Source: Saccharum officinarum
Lineage: Eukaryota > Streptophyta > Magnoliopsida > Poales > Poaceae
DNA: 64,000 nucleotides
Assembly (NCBI GenBank): GCA_020631735.1
Contig: CM036188.1
Location: 18,084,214 to 18,148,213, forward strand
Direction: 5' to 3'
The translations under genes were made by a program, and so were the position numbers. Of the stretch, positions 1 through 12,346 are shown one piece after another; position 1 is the stretch's first letter; every line of letters begins with the position of its first letter. The notes below the pieces were generated by a model that was not told the DNA's origin, ran no database searches, and saw only the letters and a program-made list of their open reading frames with translations.

Positions 1-1238
1 CCTTGTTGTCCTATTCATTATATAATATACTCATTATGCATGTGTCTAATATTGCTCAACTATAAGGACATCCTAGTCTTTGATGACTTGTACCTTGATC
101 CCTATGGGTTTTATTTGCATATGGGTAGAATGCTAGTGCTCTAACTAAACATGATCTACACTATGACTGATGGAACCAATGGATAAACATGATGGTAACA
201 ATGGAACTATAGGGTAAAGGTGCAGATGATGTTGTTCATGTTGCCCTAAACCCTCCATAAGGACTTATCTGTAGGGCAAAAGCTGGGACATACAGTGCAA
301 CCGTGAGAGTTATATGGCTCTGACTTTAGCTCAGTAATAGGATCTTTTCTAGCTTGTTAGAGGTTACCCGAAAGGGCGCAAGAGGGGCTTGCCACTTTAG
401 GTATAGAACTGCCTCTGTTCTGATGTGTATAGCCTGCAGGAATTGTGCCATCGAAAGGGGGTTCTCTATATCTGCCTGCCGAGGAAACCTCGTGGCCCTA
501 ACATGTTAGAAGGGGCCTATGGAAGGCTTCATAGTGTACCGTGCCTACTCACCTTGGGAGTGTTAGGGGGTCGACGGGCCCAGGGCAAATGGGCAACACA
601 ACTTACGGGTAAAGATGCACAACCTCTACAGAGTGTTAAAACTGTTATAACAGCCGTGCTCACGGTCACGAGCGGCCCGGAAAACTCAGAATAAATGGTT
701 ACTTGACATATGGAGGACTTATGACGATGATGATGAGATTATACTGATGCTCAATTACTCTCCTTAATTCTAGTAGGTGATCATGTGGGTTAAACGGGAG
801 CTTAAGCATAACTTAATAATAATTAATAAGGAAATGTTGATCTATTAAAAGTGCTAACTACAGTCAACCGTGTCTATCCTTTTTGAGTCTCATGAATCCT
901 CATGCTATACTTGCGGAGTACGAGTGTACTCACACTTGTTATTATTTCATTTTTGGATAAAAATCCCGGATGGGTAACATATGACAGTTTCTACGAGGAT
1001 TTTCCTGAAGAATTCTAGGTTTGAGTCAACCAGTCGACCTTCCCTATGGAGCAGATACTTCGTTCGAGAGTGTTATTTACTTTTCTGTTTGTTATGTTAA
1101 GAACTACGTGATGTAATATCGTGATGTATGTACATGGTGATGATACTTTTGTTAATTTGTCAGCTTATGTGTGCGACTATTCCTGAGGCGCATATAAGAT
1201 GTATGCACTCTATATTGTCCTTTAATTGGAGTGTGACA
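1..1238 (+). repeat. Left LTR (3' part) of the chromovirus
   Basis: Bases 1-1238 match 9375-10614 nearly base for base, with a few dozen substitutions seen by eye. The repeat ends in GTGTGACA, followed two bases later by a primer binding site. High LTR similarity means the insertion is relatively young. Short open frames here are not genes. Confidence 0.93.
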
Positions 1239-1240
1239 AA

Positions 1241-1254
1241 TTGGTATCAGAGTC
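1241..1254 (+). other. Primer binding site (tRNA-Met type)
   Basis: TTGGTATCAGAGTC lies two bases after the left LTR and resembles the usual plant sequence complementary to the 3' end of initiator tRNA-Met (TGGTATCAGAGC). This would prime minus-strand DNA synthesis. Confidence 0.85.
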
Positions 1255-1426
1255 GTGTCGACTGTAGGACACAAACCTAGATAGAAATGGTCGTTTCTAG
1301 GATTTTGGTTTTATTTATTTACTTGCTACTATCTCAATCTTGGTATTTTATTAAAATTTTATGCTCTATTCTTTATTCTATTGCATAGAATATTGACTCT
1401 GATAATATTTTATATCAAAACTATAG

Positions 1427-2334
1427 ATGCCTCGCCTCAGTGCAGCTGCCTACGTCGCCCAGTTCACTCCAGCAGCACCTGCTCCACCAGCACCACCAGC
1501 AGTACCACCAGTGGTGCTAGAGGTCGTCCACATCACCGACGATGAGGAGGAAGAACTCATGGAAGTAGAGGCATCTTCAGCTACTGCATCAGATGGACCC
1601 GCTTTGACCCCGTGGCCGTACCCATCCCACCAGTGGATGCGCCAGTCCCCGCTGCTACACCTCCACCAGCTTCCCAGGCCGCTTCTGCACCAACACCGGT
1701 GCCCTCCCCAGCTGCTCCAGAGGAACCAGAAGAGATGGGGTGGACCACCAGAAACAAGTTTAAGGAAGCCTCCGGGGATGCCCATTACCATAACCTCCTC
1801 ACCACCATGTTGGCCGAGTACTACCCAGATCTTGCTGCTTCAGTGAAGTACTACTGCACAGAGCGCAAGCATCCAGTAGAGGCGACATACTAGAAGACCA
1901 ATGTGATCATCACCGCTTGGAACAACACTGACCAATCCCAAGATGTCGTGACTACCCATAGCCACCGGTCCAGGCGTGCTAGCGCCTATGACAGCATGGA
2001 GGATGCCGCGCAGGAGGCGTACCTGCATTATCATAGCCGCCGATTTGAGGACATGCAGGGTAATCGCTACATGTTTCTTCCACGCTATGACCCGGTGGAA
2101 AAAACATGGGCGGTGTTGGCTCCCTTAGTTTCTGATCCAACCATGGACACCACAGTGAGGCACCTCAGCGCCAAGCAGGAGGCCAATGAAGCACTCAAGG
2201 ACGAGCTTCGTGCGGCGCAGAAGTCTGAGAAACGCCTTTAGAAACAGATAGATGAGATGGCCGTTCAGCTAGGACAGCCTACCATGTACAAGAAGAAGAC
2301 TAGGGTGTTCACCATGGTGGATCACGCTCCTTAG
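1427..2334 (+). pseudogene. orf0 of the chromovirus (broken)
   Basis: An open region before gag, starting MPRLSAAAYVAQ, with a Pro/Ala-rich acidic N-terminus (EEEEL near codon 40) and then a more ordered part containing RRASAYDSMEDAAQEAYLHY and a Glu/Lys/Ala helical stretch. The frame shifts near 1600, and in-frame TAG codons sit at 1891 and 2239 before the final stop at 2332. It has no zinc knuckle or enzyme motif and is separated from gag by about 690 bp. Some rice gypsy elements of this type (RIRE3/RIRE8, from memory) are described with an extra upstream frame of unknown role; this looks like the same thing. Function unknown. Confidence 0.6.
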
Positions 2335-3025
2335 ATGCTTGCAGCCCCATCAAAATGAATACGTTCTAGATCGAGAGTTATGTTAAGTTTATGTTTGTAG
2401 TGTGAACATTTAGTTGTCTTGTTGGTTATGTTGATGAACTTAGTATGATTTGGAGTTTGTGTGATTGCTGGAACAGTGTGGGCTTGTCCACATGTTCTTT
2501 TTATCAAAACCTTAAGTTAGTATTTGTTTAACTTAGTTGGGGTTTAAAAGTTCGCATCACTGCTGTACTATTTTTCAGAGCAGTCTGCAATATTTAACTC
2601 ATATCTCTAAATCTCTGCGTCCAAAAATTATGAAATTTTTGTGGAAGGAACTAGACTTGTGTATCTTTCATTTCCCACTGGAATCACCTCATTATCAGTT
2701 TTGATTTAAGAGATATGTCTGCTACAATCTGGCAAGTCTGTACAGTCTGTAACTTAGAATAGAAATTGTTTAGCTTAGTTTTTGATGATGTTACCGTCAG
2801 AATCTGTGAAAAAGTTCTTTATAAAAGTTGTATAAGACTTCTTAAACTTTCCAACGATGTATTCCACGCCTCTTTTGGATCTCTGAAACTCGAGTTACAC
2901 TTCAATTTCTGATCTTCTGTTGTAGACACCCGTCCAGAAATTTTTAGCTATGTTATTTACCTTTTGTAAATAATTTGTAAATATTTGGAAGATCTCTAAA
3001 AGTTTGCACATTTGCTTGGAAGCAG
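2335..3025 (+). other. Untranslated spacer between orf0 and gag
   Basis: About 690 bp of AT-rich sequence inside the chromovirus without a usable reading frame. The sequence before the gag ATG at 3026 ends in a pyrimidine-poor GGAAGCAG. A subgenomic or spliced route to gag is possible, but nothing here proves it. Confidence 0.5.
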
Positions 3026-4147
3026 ATGGCCGCCAGAGGAGGATGTGGCCGAGGCCGTGGACGTGGTCATGGACATGGTGCTCTCGTGGATCCACCTCCG
3101 CCACCGCCGGTGACGATTGAACAATTGATGGCAATGCAAGCAAAGCTCATGCAAACAGTGATGGACTGTCTCGGTGAGCAACCAGCAGGAGCACCCCCAC
3201 TTGTGTAGGTCCGTGACTAGCGTGGTGAGTTTCTAAAAGGACGCCCACCCGTGTTCACACATGCCTCTGAGCCCATGGAGGCCGATGATTGCTTGAGAGC
3301 TGTAGAAAAGCAGCTAAACATTGCACAGTGCAACGACCTGGAGAAAGTCTTGTATGCCTCAGGCCAACTTCAAGGAGCTGCTCAGGATTGGTGGGAGTCA
3401 TTCCAGTATGGACGTCCAGAGAATGCTCCAGAGATCACATGGAATGAGTTCACGGAGAACTTTAGGTCCTATCACATCCCTGAGGGACTTATTGAACCGA
3501 AACAAGAAGAGTTCCGGGCTCTAAAACAAGGGTCCATGTCTGTGGCGGAGTACCACGACAAGTTTTCCCAACTGTCATGATATGCCCCGGCTAAGGTGGC
3601 TAGAGATTCTGACAAACAATGCCGTTTTCTGAAGGGACTGTATGATAGACTCCAACTGCAGCTGATGTCCAACAAGTATGCCAGTTTCCAAGAATTGGTG
3701 GATCGTGCCATTGTGATAGATAACAAGCGTAAGGAAATGGACCTCAAGAAGAGGAAGCTCCAGAGACAGGCGTCGGGTAGCAACACTCGCCCGCGAGCTT
3801 TCCCACAGCAAGGTTTTCCACAGAGAAACCAAGGGCCACCCAACCAATGGAACAAAGGCCAGTACCCCTAGAGGAACCTGAACCAGCAGCGTCCTCAGTA
3901 CCCACAGCAGTTCGGCAACCAGAATCAGCAGCGCCCCTAGCAACATCAAGCTAGCAACCAGGCACCACGTCAGGGAGTGCCCAACAATGCCCTAATCAAG
4001 AGTGGCACTCTAGGCAACCCTAATGCATGCTACAACTGTGGAGAGGTGGGACACTATTTGTACCAGTGCCCAAAGAAGCAGAACCGGTAGGCCCCGCAAA
4101 ACCAGCAGAGTAACCAGAGGCCCAACGCTCGACCTCCGTTCACTGGC
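3026..4147 (+). pseudogene. gag of the chromovirus (multiple stops)
   Basis: Structural capsid/nucleocapsid protein of the retrotransposon particle. It starts ATG at 3026 with a Gly/Arg/His-rich N-terminus. A retrotransposon Gag core follows at 3251-3600 (DWWESFQYG, FRSYHIPEGLI, FRALKQGSMSVAEY), then a Gln-rich linker. A CCHC zinc knuckle lies at 4028-4069 (CYNCGEVGHYLYQC), which would bind the element RNA. In-frame stops lie at 3206, 3218, 3578, 3869, 3938 and 4088. All are TAG or TGA at sites where related elements normally carry Gln or Arg, consistent with C-to-T change. The frame continues into protease without a shift, so gag and pol were one polyprotein. Confidence 0.88.
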
Positions 4148-4150
4148 AAG

Positions 4151-5848
4151 GTGAATCATGTGTCGTCTGAATCAGCTCAGGAGATGCCTGAGGTTATGTT
4201 GGGTACATTTAGCGTCGACTCCATCTCCGCTACCGTACTTTTCGATTCCGATGCCTCGCATTCTTTCATATCGCAAGCTTTTGTTAGAATGCATAGCATA
4301 CCCCTGTGTGCTATGAAGGATCCCATGTTAGTAATTTCTCCAGGGGGTAGCATGCCAGCAAACTATTGGAGCCCTTCTACTAGTATATTCCTAAGGGGGG
4401 TAGCTTTTAAAGTAAATCCAATTATTCTGAGAACCGCTGGGATTGACCTCATCCTGGGAATGGATTGGATGAAGCAGCATAGAGCAGTGATACAATGTCA
4501 GGAGAAATATGTTGTTGTGACATCTCCATGTGGTGACAAAATTTGTGTCGAAGTGGAAGTGCAAGCTCAACCAACCGCCACCGTCAACCAGTTGAGCGAT
4601 GTTGCCAACTAGGAGAATCAGGTGGTGGATGAATTCCCAGATATGTTCCCCGATGAACTGCCAGGTATGCCACCCGATCGCGACATCGAATTCCTTATCG
4701 AGCTTTTACCTAGAACTGCACCCATAGCTAAGAGACCATATAGAATGGGGGTAGATGAATTAGAAGAACTAAAGAAACAAATTAAGGAATTGCAAGAGAA
4801 ATATTTTATTCGTCCTAGTTCTTCACCTTGGGGAGCACTTGTTATATTTGTTGATAAGAAAGATGGCACACGAAGAATGTGTGTCGATTATAGGTCCCTT
4901 AATGAAGTCACAATCAAGAACAAGTACCCACTCCCTAGAATTGATGATTTATTTGATCAGCGGAAAGGTGCTTGTGTGTTCTCAAAAATTGACCTCCGTT
5001 CTGGATATCACCAACTAAAAATTCGTGCATTTGACATACCTAAGACAACATTTACTACCAGATATGATCTTTATGAGTATACAGTGATATCTTTTGGACT
5101 GACAAATGCACCTGCATACTTTATGTATCTGATGAATAAAGTATTCATGGAGTACTTGGATAAGTTTGTAGTGTTATTCATAAATGATATCCTAATATTC
5201 TCCAAAAATGAAGAGGAACATGCTGAACACTTAAGACTAGTCTTACAAAAACTCAGGGAACATAAATTGTATGCTAAAAGGAGCAAATGTGAGTTTTGGC
5301 TGAAAGAAGTATCTTTTCTGGGACATGTGGTCTCTAACGGTGGAATAGCCGTAGATCCCAGTAAAGTGCAGGATGTGTTAAATTGGAAAGCCCCAGCCAA
5401 TGTTAGTGAAATCCGTAGCTTTTTGGGATTGGCTGGGTACTATAGGAGATTTATTGAAGGGTTCTCTAAGCTAGCTAAGCCTATGACAGCCCTACTAGAG
5501 AAGAATGCCAAATTTGTATGGTCAGACAAATGTCAAGCTAACTTTGAGGAGCTAAAGAGAAGGTTGACAACAGCCCCAGTGTTGACCTTACCTGATTTAA
5601 GTAAGAGCTTCTCTATTTATTGTGATGCATCTCGCCTAGGTCTTGGATGTGTGCTTATGCAAGAAGGAAAGGTTGTGACATACGCATCCAGGCAGTTGAG
5701 AAAGCATGAACTGAATTACCCAACACATGATTTGGAATTAGCTGCAGTTGTCCATGCTCTAAAAATCTGAAGGCATTATTTGATCGGACATAAGTGTGAT
5801 ATCTATACTGACCACAAGAGTTTAAAATACATTTTTACTTAGTCAGAG
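4151..5848 (+). pseudogene. pol, protease-reverse transcriptase-RNase H part (dead)
   Basis: This region would cleave the polyprotein and copy the element RNA into DNA. The aspartic protease at 4151-4612 has a changed active-site triad: the third codon of the usual D-S-G reads Asp at 4250 (LFDSDASHSF). Reverse transcriptase begins at 4622 ([17 protein letters not shown]) and shows [11 protein letters not shown] and [11 protein letters not shown]. The catalytic box reads FINDILIF, so the first of the paired aspartates (codon 5183-5185) is Asn. RNase H follows ([17 protein letters not shown], near 5620). Stops lie at 4610, 5768 and 5840. Losing both catalytic sites as well as the frame means this copy cannot make active enzyme. 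Family assignment is secure. Confidence 0.93.
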
Positions 5849-7499
5849 TTGAATCTAAGACAACATCGTTGGCTGGAATTGATTAAAGATTATGATCTGG
5901 AAGTGCATTATCATCCTGGAAAGGCAAATGTTGTTGCTGATGCACTTAGCAGGAAGAGCTATGCCAACGAACTTCAGTTGACATTTATACCAGTAGAGTT
6001 GCGAGCTGAAATTGAACATCTCAATTTGGTTCTTGTCAATAATGTAGTGGAATTAGCCATAGAGCCTACATTGGAGCAAGATATATGCAAAGGTCAGTTG
6101 GAGGATGAGAAACTGAAGAAGATTGCAGAGCATGTAGTGGTTGGAAAGGCACCAGGCTTCAGGTTGGATGAGAATGGTACTCTATGGTTAGGAAAAAGAA
6201 TATGTGTACCTAAAGTGAAAGCTATCCGAGATACGATTCTGCGAGAAGCACATGATTCTGCTTATTCTATACACCCTGGAAGCACCAAGATGTACTTAGA
6301 CCTTAAAGAGAAGTATTGGTGGTATGGTTCGAAAAGAGATGTGGCTGAGTATGTGGCCATATGTGATACTTGTCAAAGGGTGAAAGCTGAACACCAAAGA
6401 CCTGCAGGATTGTTGCAACTAATGAAAATACCAAAGTGGAAATGGGAAGAAGTTGGTATGGACTTCATTACTGGATTACCCCGCACTCAACACGGATATG
6501 ATTTGATCTGGGTAATAGTGGATCGACTTACTAAGGTAGCCCACTTCTTGCCAATCAAAACCACTTATAGTGGCGCAAAGCTAGCGGAGTTGTATATGAA
6601 GAGAATAGTGTGTCTACATTGGGTTCCGAAGAAGATCGTGTCTGACCGAGGAACTCAGTTTACATCGCATTTTTGGCATAAGCTACATAGTGCTTTGGGA
6701 ACAAAGCTAAATTTCAGTTCTGCATATCATCCCCAAACCGATGGATAGACAGAAAGGACCAATCAAATCTTAGAAGATATGTTGAGAGCTTATGCTTTAC
6801 AGTATGGTACTAGTTGGGATAAGAGTTTGCCATATGTTGAGTTTTCATATAACAACAGTCACCAGAAAAGTCTCAAAATGGCGCCATTTGAAGCTTTATA
6901 CGGACGTAAGTGTAGAACACCTCTATTCTGGAATCAGACAGGTGAAACTCAAGTGTTTGGACCAGATGTCCTATGCAATGCAGAGGAACAAGTAAGAATG
7001 ATTAGGGATAATTTGAGAGTAGCACAGTCCAGACAGAAAAGTTATGCTGATATCCGAAGAAGAGAGTTGAGTTTCAAAGTAGGTGACTATGTGTATTTGA
7101 AAGTGTCACCAATGAGAAATATGAGAAGATTCAATATGAAGGGCAAGTTAGCACCAAGATATGTGGGACCTTTCAAGATTCTGGAGAGACGTGGAGAAAT
7201 GGCTTATCAATTGGAACTACCAGAAAAGTTTGTCGGGTGTGCATGATGTGTTCCATGTTTCTTAGTTGAAAAAGTGTTTACGGGTACCAGAAGAGCAAAT
7301 TCCTTTGGAAGAGCTTACTGTGAAAGAAGATCTCACATATGAAGAGTATCCGGTAAAGATTCTTGAAACAGCAGAAAGAGTTACTAGGAGCCGCACTATA
7401 AAGGTGTGCAAAGTACAATGGAATCGATATTCAGAAGATGAGGCTACTTGGGAAAGAGAAGAAGATCTAAGAAAATCTTATCCGCAGCTTTTTGAGTAA
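5849..7499 (+). pseudogene. pol, integrase and C-terminal chromodomain (broken)
   Basis: Integrase inserts the cDNA into the genome; the chromodomain of chromoviruses is thought to steer insertion to marked chromatin. The HHCC zinc-binding part is seen around 6240-6400 (HDSAYSIHPG, CDTCQRVKAEHQRP). Core catalytic positions lie in MDFITGLP, IVSDRGTQFTS and the Glu just after the stop at 6746. A one-base insertion in a T run near 7228 shifts the frame, and another TAG lies at 7263. The chromodomain lies in the new frame at about 7330-7499 (VTRSRTIKVCKVQWNRY, EDEATWEREEDLRKSYP), close to the 3' LTR as in Tekay elements. It is intact as a domain but detached from the integrase frame. Confidence 0.9.
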
Positions 7500-7531
7500 G
7501 CACCACCCAATCTCGAGGATGAGATTTCTTT

Positions 7532-7547
7532 TTAAGGGGGGTAGAAT
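7532..7547 (+). other. Polypurine tract of the chromovirus
   Basis: TTAAGGGGGGTAGAAT lies directly before the right LTR (TGTAACACCC at 7548). This is the expected place and composition of the primer for plus-strand DNA synthesis. Confidence 0.85.
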
Positions 7548-10500
7548 TGTAACACCCTAAATTTTTCATAATTTCAAAATAGTTAAATATGATCTATTGT
7601 GTAATTGAGTGTGCATTTAAATATAGGGAACAATAATTTTTTTGTGAAATTAAAATTAATCATAAGGTTAGCAACTTGTTTTTGCACTCATGCTGTTGTA
7701 TTATATTTTGTGTGATGACTGGTTTTATTCAAATGCCAAAAGGATTTAAAAATCTCTTGAAATTGGTTTTGGAAAATCAATTTAGGAAATAAAAAGGGAT
7801 TCCTATTCATTTTCCCCTCTCCCTCTCTTTCGGCCCGATGGCCCGTTATTCCTTGGCCCGCTCGCATTTCCCTCTCCCTCTTCCTTGCTCGGCCGGCCCA
7901 GTTGGAGGCTAACTGCCATTGCCGCGCCTGCTCTCCCCCCTGCGACACCGACAAGCCGGGCCCGCCCGTCAACTCCTCCCCTGACCTCTCCCCGCGCCTT
8001 GCTCGGACTTGGCAACCGCCGCCCGCGCCCACCTCCGCGCGACGTGGGAGCGTCCCCGCACCTCGGGTCTTTTAAAAGGGGGAGCATGACCCCATCCATG
8101 CCCTTCCCGTTCTCCAGTTTTCCCCCGCTCCCACTCGCTGAGCAACCGAAGTCCCACAGCAAAATCGCCGGAGTCACTGTCCGTCGTCTCCGCATCGCCA
8201 TCGTCACTGAGCCGCCCTCGTCTTCATTTTGCTTCTCGGTGAGCTTCGCCCCGCTCCCCTCTGTCTCCCCATGCTTCCCTTTTCAAGTTTGATGGCCTAT
8301 AGGGCCGTTTTACGCGAGCTCCGGCGAGCTCCTCCGCGGCCGGCCATGGCGGGTGCCCCTCAGATCTTTCCTCGGCCGCACATGTGACATGGTAGAGTTC
8401 GCCATCCCCTCTGCATCCTCCCCGTAGCCTCTAATTGGAGAATGGAGCTCCGTAGTGCTTGATTTTATCACTCCGGTGAGCCCTCCGCCGCTGTTCATGG
8501 CGAGCACGCCGCGCGGGCCACCCCGTGGCCGCGGTTTGTCCCGGGGCGAGTTCGCTTTCTTCTTCGCATCGTCCCGGTGGTGTCGGTGATCAAAACCATG
8601 GCCCGTAGGGCCCTAACCAGTCACGCCAGTGACCTTTCCACCGCCAGCAATGGCAACGCCGCCGTCTCCACCCCCAACTCCGGCGGCCCGCGGCCCTCTT
8701 CCCACCTCCATCTAATCCGAGCCGCTCATCGCGAGATCAACGGCTCATAAAGCTCTATACCCCTTCGGGGTCTATTTTTGCTAAAGAGACATCCAGTTTT
8801 CCTCTATTTGAACCCGCCGTCCTTGGCGTATTCCTGAAATACGCATTCTCATTTTAAATACATAGTTTCTTCGGTTTAAATGAAAAATACGTTTCTAGTT
8901 TAATTACAGATTTGCCACTGCAGTAAAACACTTATAAAATCGTCGTTTTAGCTCCGATTTGACCCGTTCAACTTGCGTTAGTTTTGTAATTTCATGATCT
9001 ACGCAATAGTGCTACTGTTAGACCTGTTAGGAGCTTTTGAATTTCTAGATTAAGTCTAGTTTAATAGATAGCTTTTAGAACCGTAAATAGCTCGTAACTT
9101 GTGCGTTGTAACTCTGTTTTTCGTGCAATTCGCGTCGTTGTAATCATAGCGAGACGTAGATGATTTTGGTAAACATTTTATACTGTTTTATTTATTGTTG
9201 GTGTACTATTCTAATTGTAATCATGTTTTGCTTGTATGTCTGCTCTGGAATGCGTGTTGTACTTTGTGTCGTTCGAGTTCAGACGGTGAGGAGTACTTTG
9301 GGAATCCGGACACGTATGAGGAGCAGCAGGACCAGCAGCAGTTCATGAACCAAGGCAAGTATAGCATGGGCCTACCTTGTTGTCCTATTCATTATATAAT
9401 ATACTCATTATGCATGTGTCTAATATTGCTCAACTATAAAGACATCCTAGTCTTTGATGACTTGTACCTTGATCCCTATGGGTTTTATTTGCATATGGGT
9501 AGAATGCTAGTGCTCCAACTAAACATGATCTACACTATGACTGATGGAACCAATGGATAAACATGATGGTAACAGTGGAACTATAGGGTAAAGGTGCAGA
9601 TGATGTTGTTCATGTTTCCCTAAACCCTCCGTAAGGACTTATCTGTAGAGCAAAAGCTAGGACATACAGTGCAACCATGAGAGTTATATGGCTCTGACTT
9701 TAGCTCAGTAATAGGATCTTTTCTAGCTTGTTAGAGGTTACCCAAAAGGGCGCAAGAGGGGCTTGCAACTTTGGGTATAGAACTACCTCTGTTCTAATGT
9801 GTATAGCCTGCGGGAATTGTGCCATCGAAAGGGGGTTCTCTATATCTGCCTGCCGAGGAAACCTCGCAGCCCTAACATGTTAGAAGGGGCCTATGGAAGG
9901 CTTCATAGTGTACCCTGCCTACTCACCTTGGGAGTGTTAGGAGGTCGACGGGCCCCGGGCAAATTGGCAACATGACTCACGGGTAAAGATTCACAACCTC
10001 TGTAGAGTGTTAAAACTGTTATAACAGCCGTGCTCACGGTCACGAGCGGCCCGGAAAACTCATAGAATAAATGGTTACTTGACATATGGAGGACTTATGA
10101 CGATGATGATGAGATTATACTAATGCTCAATTACTCTCCTTAATTCTAGTAGGTGATCATGTGGGTTAAACGGGAGCTTAAGCATAACTTAATAATAACT
10201 AATAAGGAAATGTTGATCTATTAAAAGTGCTAACTACAGTCAACCGTGTCTATCCTTTTTGAGCCTCATGAATCCTCATACTATACTTGCGGAGTACGAG
10301 TGTACTCACACTTGTTATTATTTTATTTTTGGATAAAAATCCCGGATGGGTAACAGATGACAGTTTCTACGAGGATTTCCCTGAAGAATTCTAGGTTTGG
10401 GTCAACCAGTCGACCTTCCCTGTGGAGCAGATACTTCATTCGAGAGTGTTATTTACTTTTCCGTTTGTTATGTTAAGAACTACGTGATGTAATATCGTGA

Positions 10501-10614
10501 TGTATGTACATGGTGATGATACTTTTGTTAATTTGTCGGCTTATGTGTGCGACTATTCCTGGGGCGCACATAAGATGTATGCACTCTATATTGTTCTTAA
10601 ATTGGAGTGTGACA
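7548..10614 (+). repeat. Right LTR of the chromovirus (3067 bp)
   Basis: It begins TGTAACACCC and ends GTGTGACA, and its last 1240 bp match the start of the window. The LTR is mosaic. AT-rich ends flank a strongly GC-rich block (about 7830-8710) rich in CG dinucleotides and short proline/arginine-coding frames on both strands. I see no domain in those frames and treat them as composition artefacts. The GC block may be part of the element promoter or leader. Confidence 0.92.
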
Positions 10615-12346
10615 TGATTCCAACGAAATGGCTGATGCCAATGCTGACCGAATAGCTAAGTCCCAAACTCTTTAGTTTTTCGCTGTTTGCTTTCCATACC
10701 ATAGTCGCTAGGCCCTCAGTCCACCAAGGCGGGAAATGCAGGCACTGCTGGGTCACCCTGCTTTTGAAGGGAGAACGCGTCTCTGGCAGCCCTTTATCCC
10801 ACCTAGTCCGAGTGAGTGGGATGAAGGTCATGGGGGCTTTCCCACCTCCCGACCAAGACCGGGGAAGCCCCCTACGTGAGCCTACTTCCTCTCCCAATCT
10901 GCAGCCTAGGGCGATTCCACTCCGCCTACCTCCCCTTAGGACCACCGATCAGGATAAGCTAACACCCTAGCGCCCAACGGTAACGACCCTGGCCAACGAA
11001 GCTCACAACTGATGCCCACCGGGCTCCTGTGAGGAGGGACGGGCACTAGACATGCCCCTGGCCAGGCAGAAAGGAAGGTGTGTGGGCATGAAGAATGCAC
11101 GATAACTAGCAGGCCGACAGGTTCCCAGTAGTTCCTTGTTCCAAGGGGCTAGGCCTTGAGATTATGGTACAAATTTTACAGTTAAATCTTATGCAGGTCA
11201 AAGGGATGCAACGTCATCGTAGGCTCCCCCTCCTCCTCATAGTCATCATCCAGCAGTGACTCATCATCTACCAGGTTCGCCGCAGCATCTGCTAGGGGGC
11301 CCATGGCGGCTTTAGCCTTTTTCAGCTAAGGCATTAGGCCTTGCCGAGCACGCCGAGCACCTTCTGCTTGGGACTCGGGGGCTCGCCCGAGCCCTAGGCT
11401 CCCAATCGACGGGAGCCTGGACCTGATCCTTAGCTCCTTCCCGGCCTTCGGCGCTAGCTAAGGCCCGGGCCTATGACAAGCTCCTCGTGCCATCAAGGCT
11501 CGGAGGCTCCCCTGCGCAGCCCCACAGGCGCGACACTGTCAACTGCTCCTCCAACAGGGTCACACATAGGGCATGACACAAGAAGACAAACTCTTCTGCT
11601 GGCTGCAGGGGCTCGGGGGCTTCTGGGCTCGTGCGTCAGCCCCTCGAGCTGGCTACCTTCACCACCAAGAAGTCTCCAAAAGGTGCACCTGGTGGAGGCC
11701 GGTCCAAGCCAACAGAACCTGACACTTACCATGTTAGAACAGAGGAGCCGGACGACGCCCAGAGCTTCTCCGACTCTATGACATCACCACGGTCCACACG
11801 GCACCGCTGCAAGACCCTCATGGACTCTGGTGCATGTAGACCACAGGCTAAACTCCCCCAAACCATCATGTACCTGACCTAACTCGATATATAAGGGGAG
11901 GTCGAAATCCTAGAGGGGGAGGACGATTCCTAGATGATCCCAGACAGATCACTCGAGTCCTCTCCAATCAGCTCCTGCTCTGCATCGAGGGCAGAGCAAC
12001 CTAGAGTGGTGCACCGACAGCCCCTCCCCTTCCTCCGAGTGTCTTCCTCCTCTCCGGCGAGGGGGAAGGCCTCAACAGCGGCGAGGCTTCTTAGGATCAG
12101 CACCGAGCAATCCCCTACCAAATCTCTCTCTCTCTTACACTCAGTTGTAACCTCCTAGATTTTGGGTGCTCTTGAGTATAAGGATCATCAGCTGCTGGAC
12201 ATAGGGCCCCGATAGCCCGAACCAGGATAAACCATTGCGTCTCCTCTGTGATTATTGTATTCTTGAGTCCACCCGAGCCACCGAAGACACGCACTCTGAC
12301 ATCCGATGAACAAACAATGCTTGATGTGGTTTTGACCCCTCGACAC
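10615..12346 (+). mobile_element. Truncated Ty3/gypsy remnant with LTR-like 3' part
   Basis: GC-rich sequence full of stops in all frames. From about 11860 it looks like a gypsy LTR: a TATA-like GATATATAAGGGG at 11885-11897, then a leader, then TAGGGCCCCGATAGCCCGAA near 12205, which resembles the R/U5 part of Tat/RIRE2-type LTRs. No coding domain is readable upstream. The left side is cut by the chromovirus and the right side runs directly into an inverted copia fragment at about 12347. Assignment rests on LTR style only. Confidence 0.45.

Larger units (their letters stand above)
1..10614 (+). mobile_element. Ty3/gypsy chromovirus (Tekay/Del-like), left end outside the window
   Basis: A full-length LTR retrotransposon with only the last 1238 bp of its left LTR in the window. 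Order: LTR, tRNA-Met-type primer site, orf0, gag with a zinc knuckle, protease, reverse transcriptase, RNase H, integrase, chromodomain, polypurine tract, right LTR. The integrase-before-chromodomain order and roughly 3-kb LTRs beginning TGTAACACCC point to the Tekay/Del clade of chromoviruses. From gag through integrase everything lies in one reading frame but is cut by at least ten in-frame stops and one frameshift, so the copy is not autonomous. The sequence after the right LTR begins TGATT; the matching target duplication would lie left of the window. Confidence 0.93.

Noticed and set aside
7803..8292. Overlapping Pro/Arg-rich frames on both strands
   Set aside because: Explained by the GC-rich block in the chromovirus LTR; no domain and no start context.
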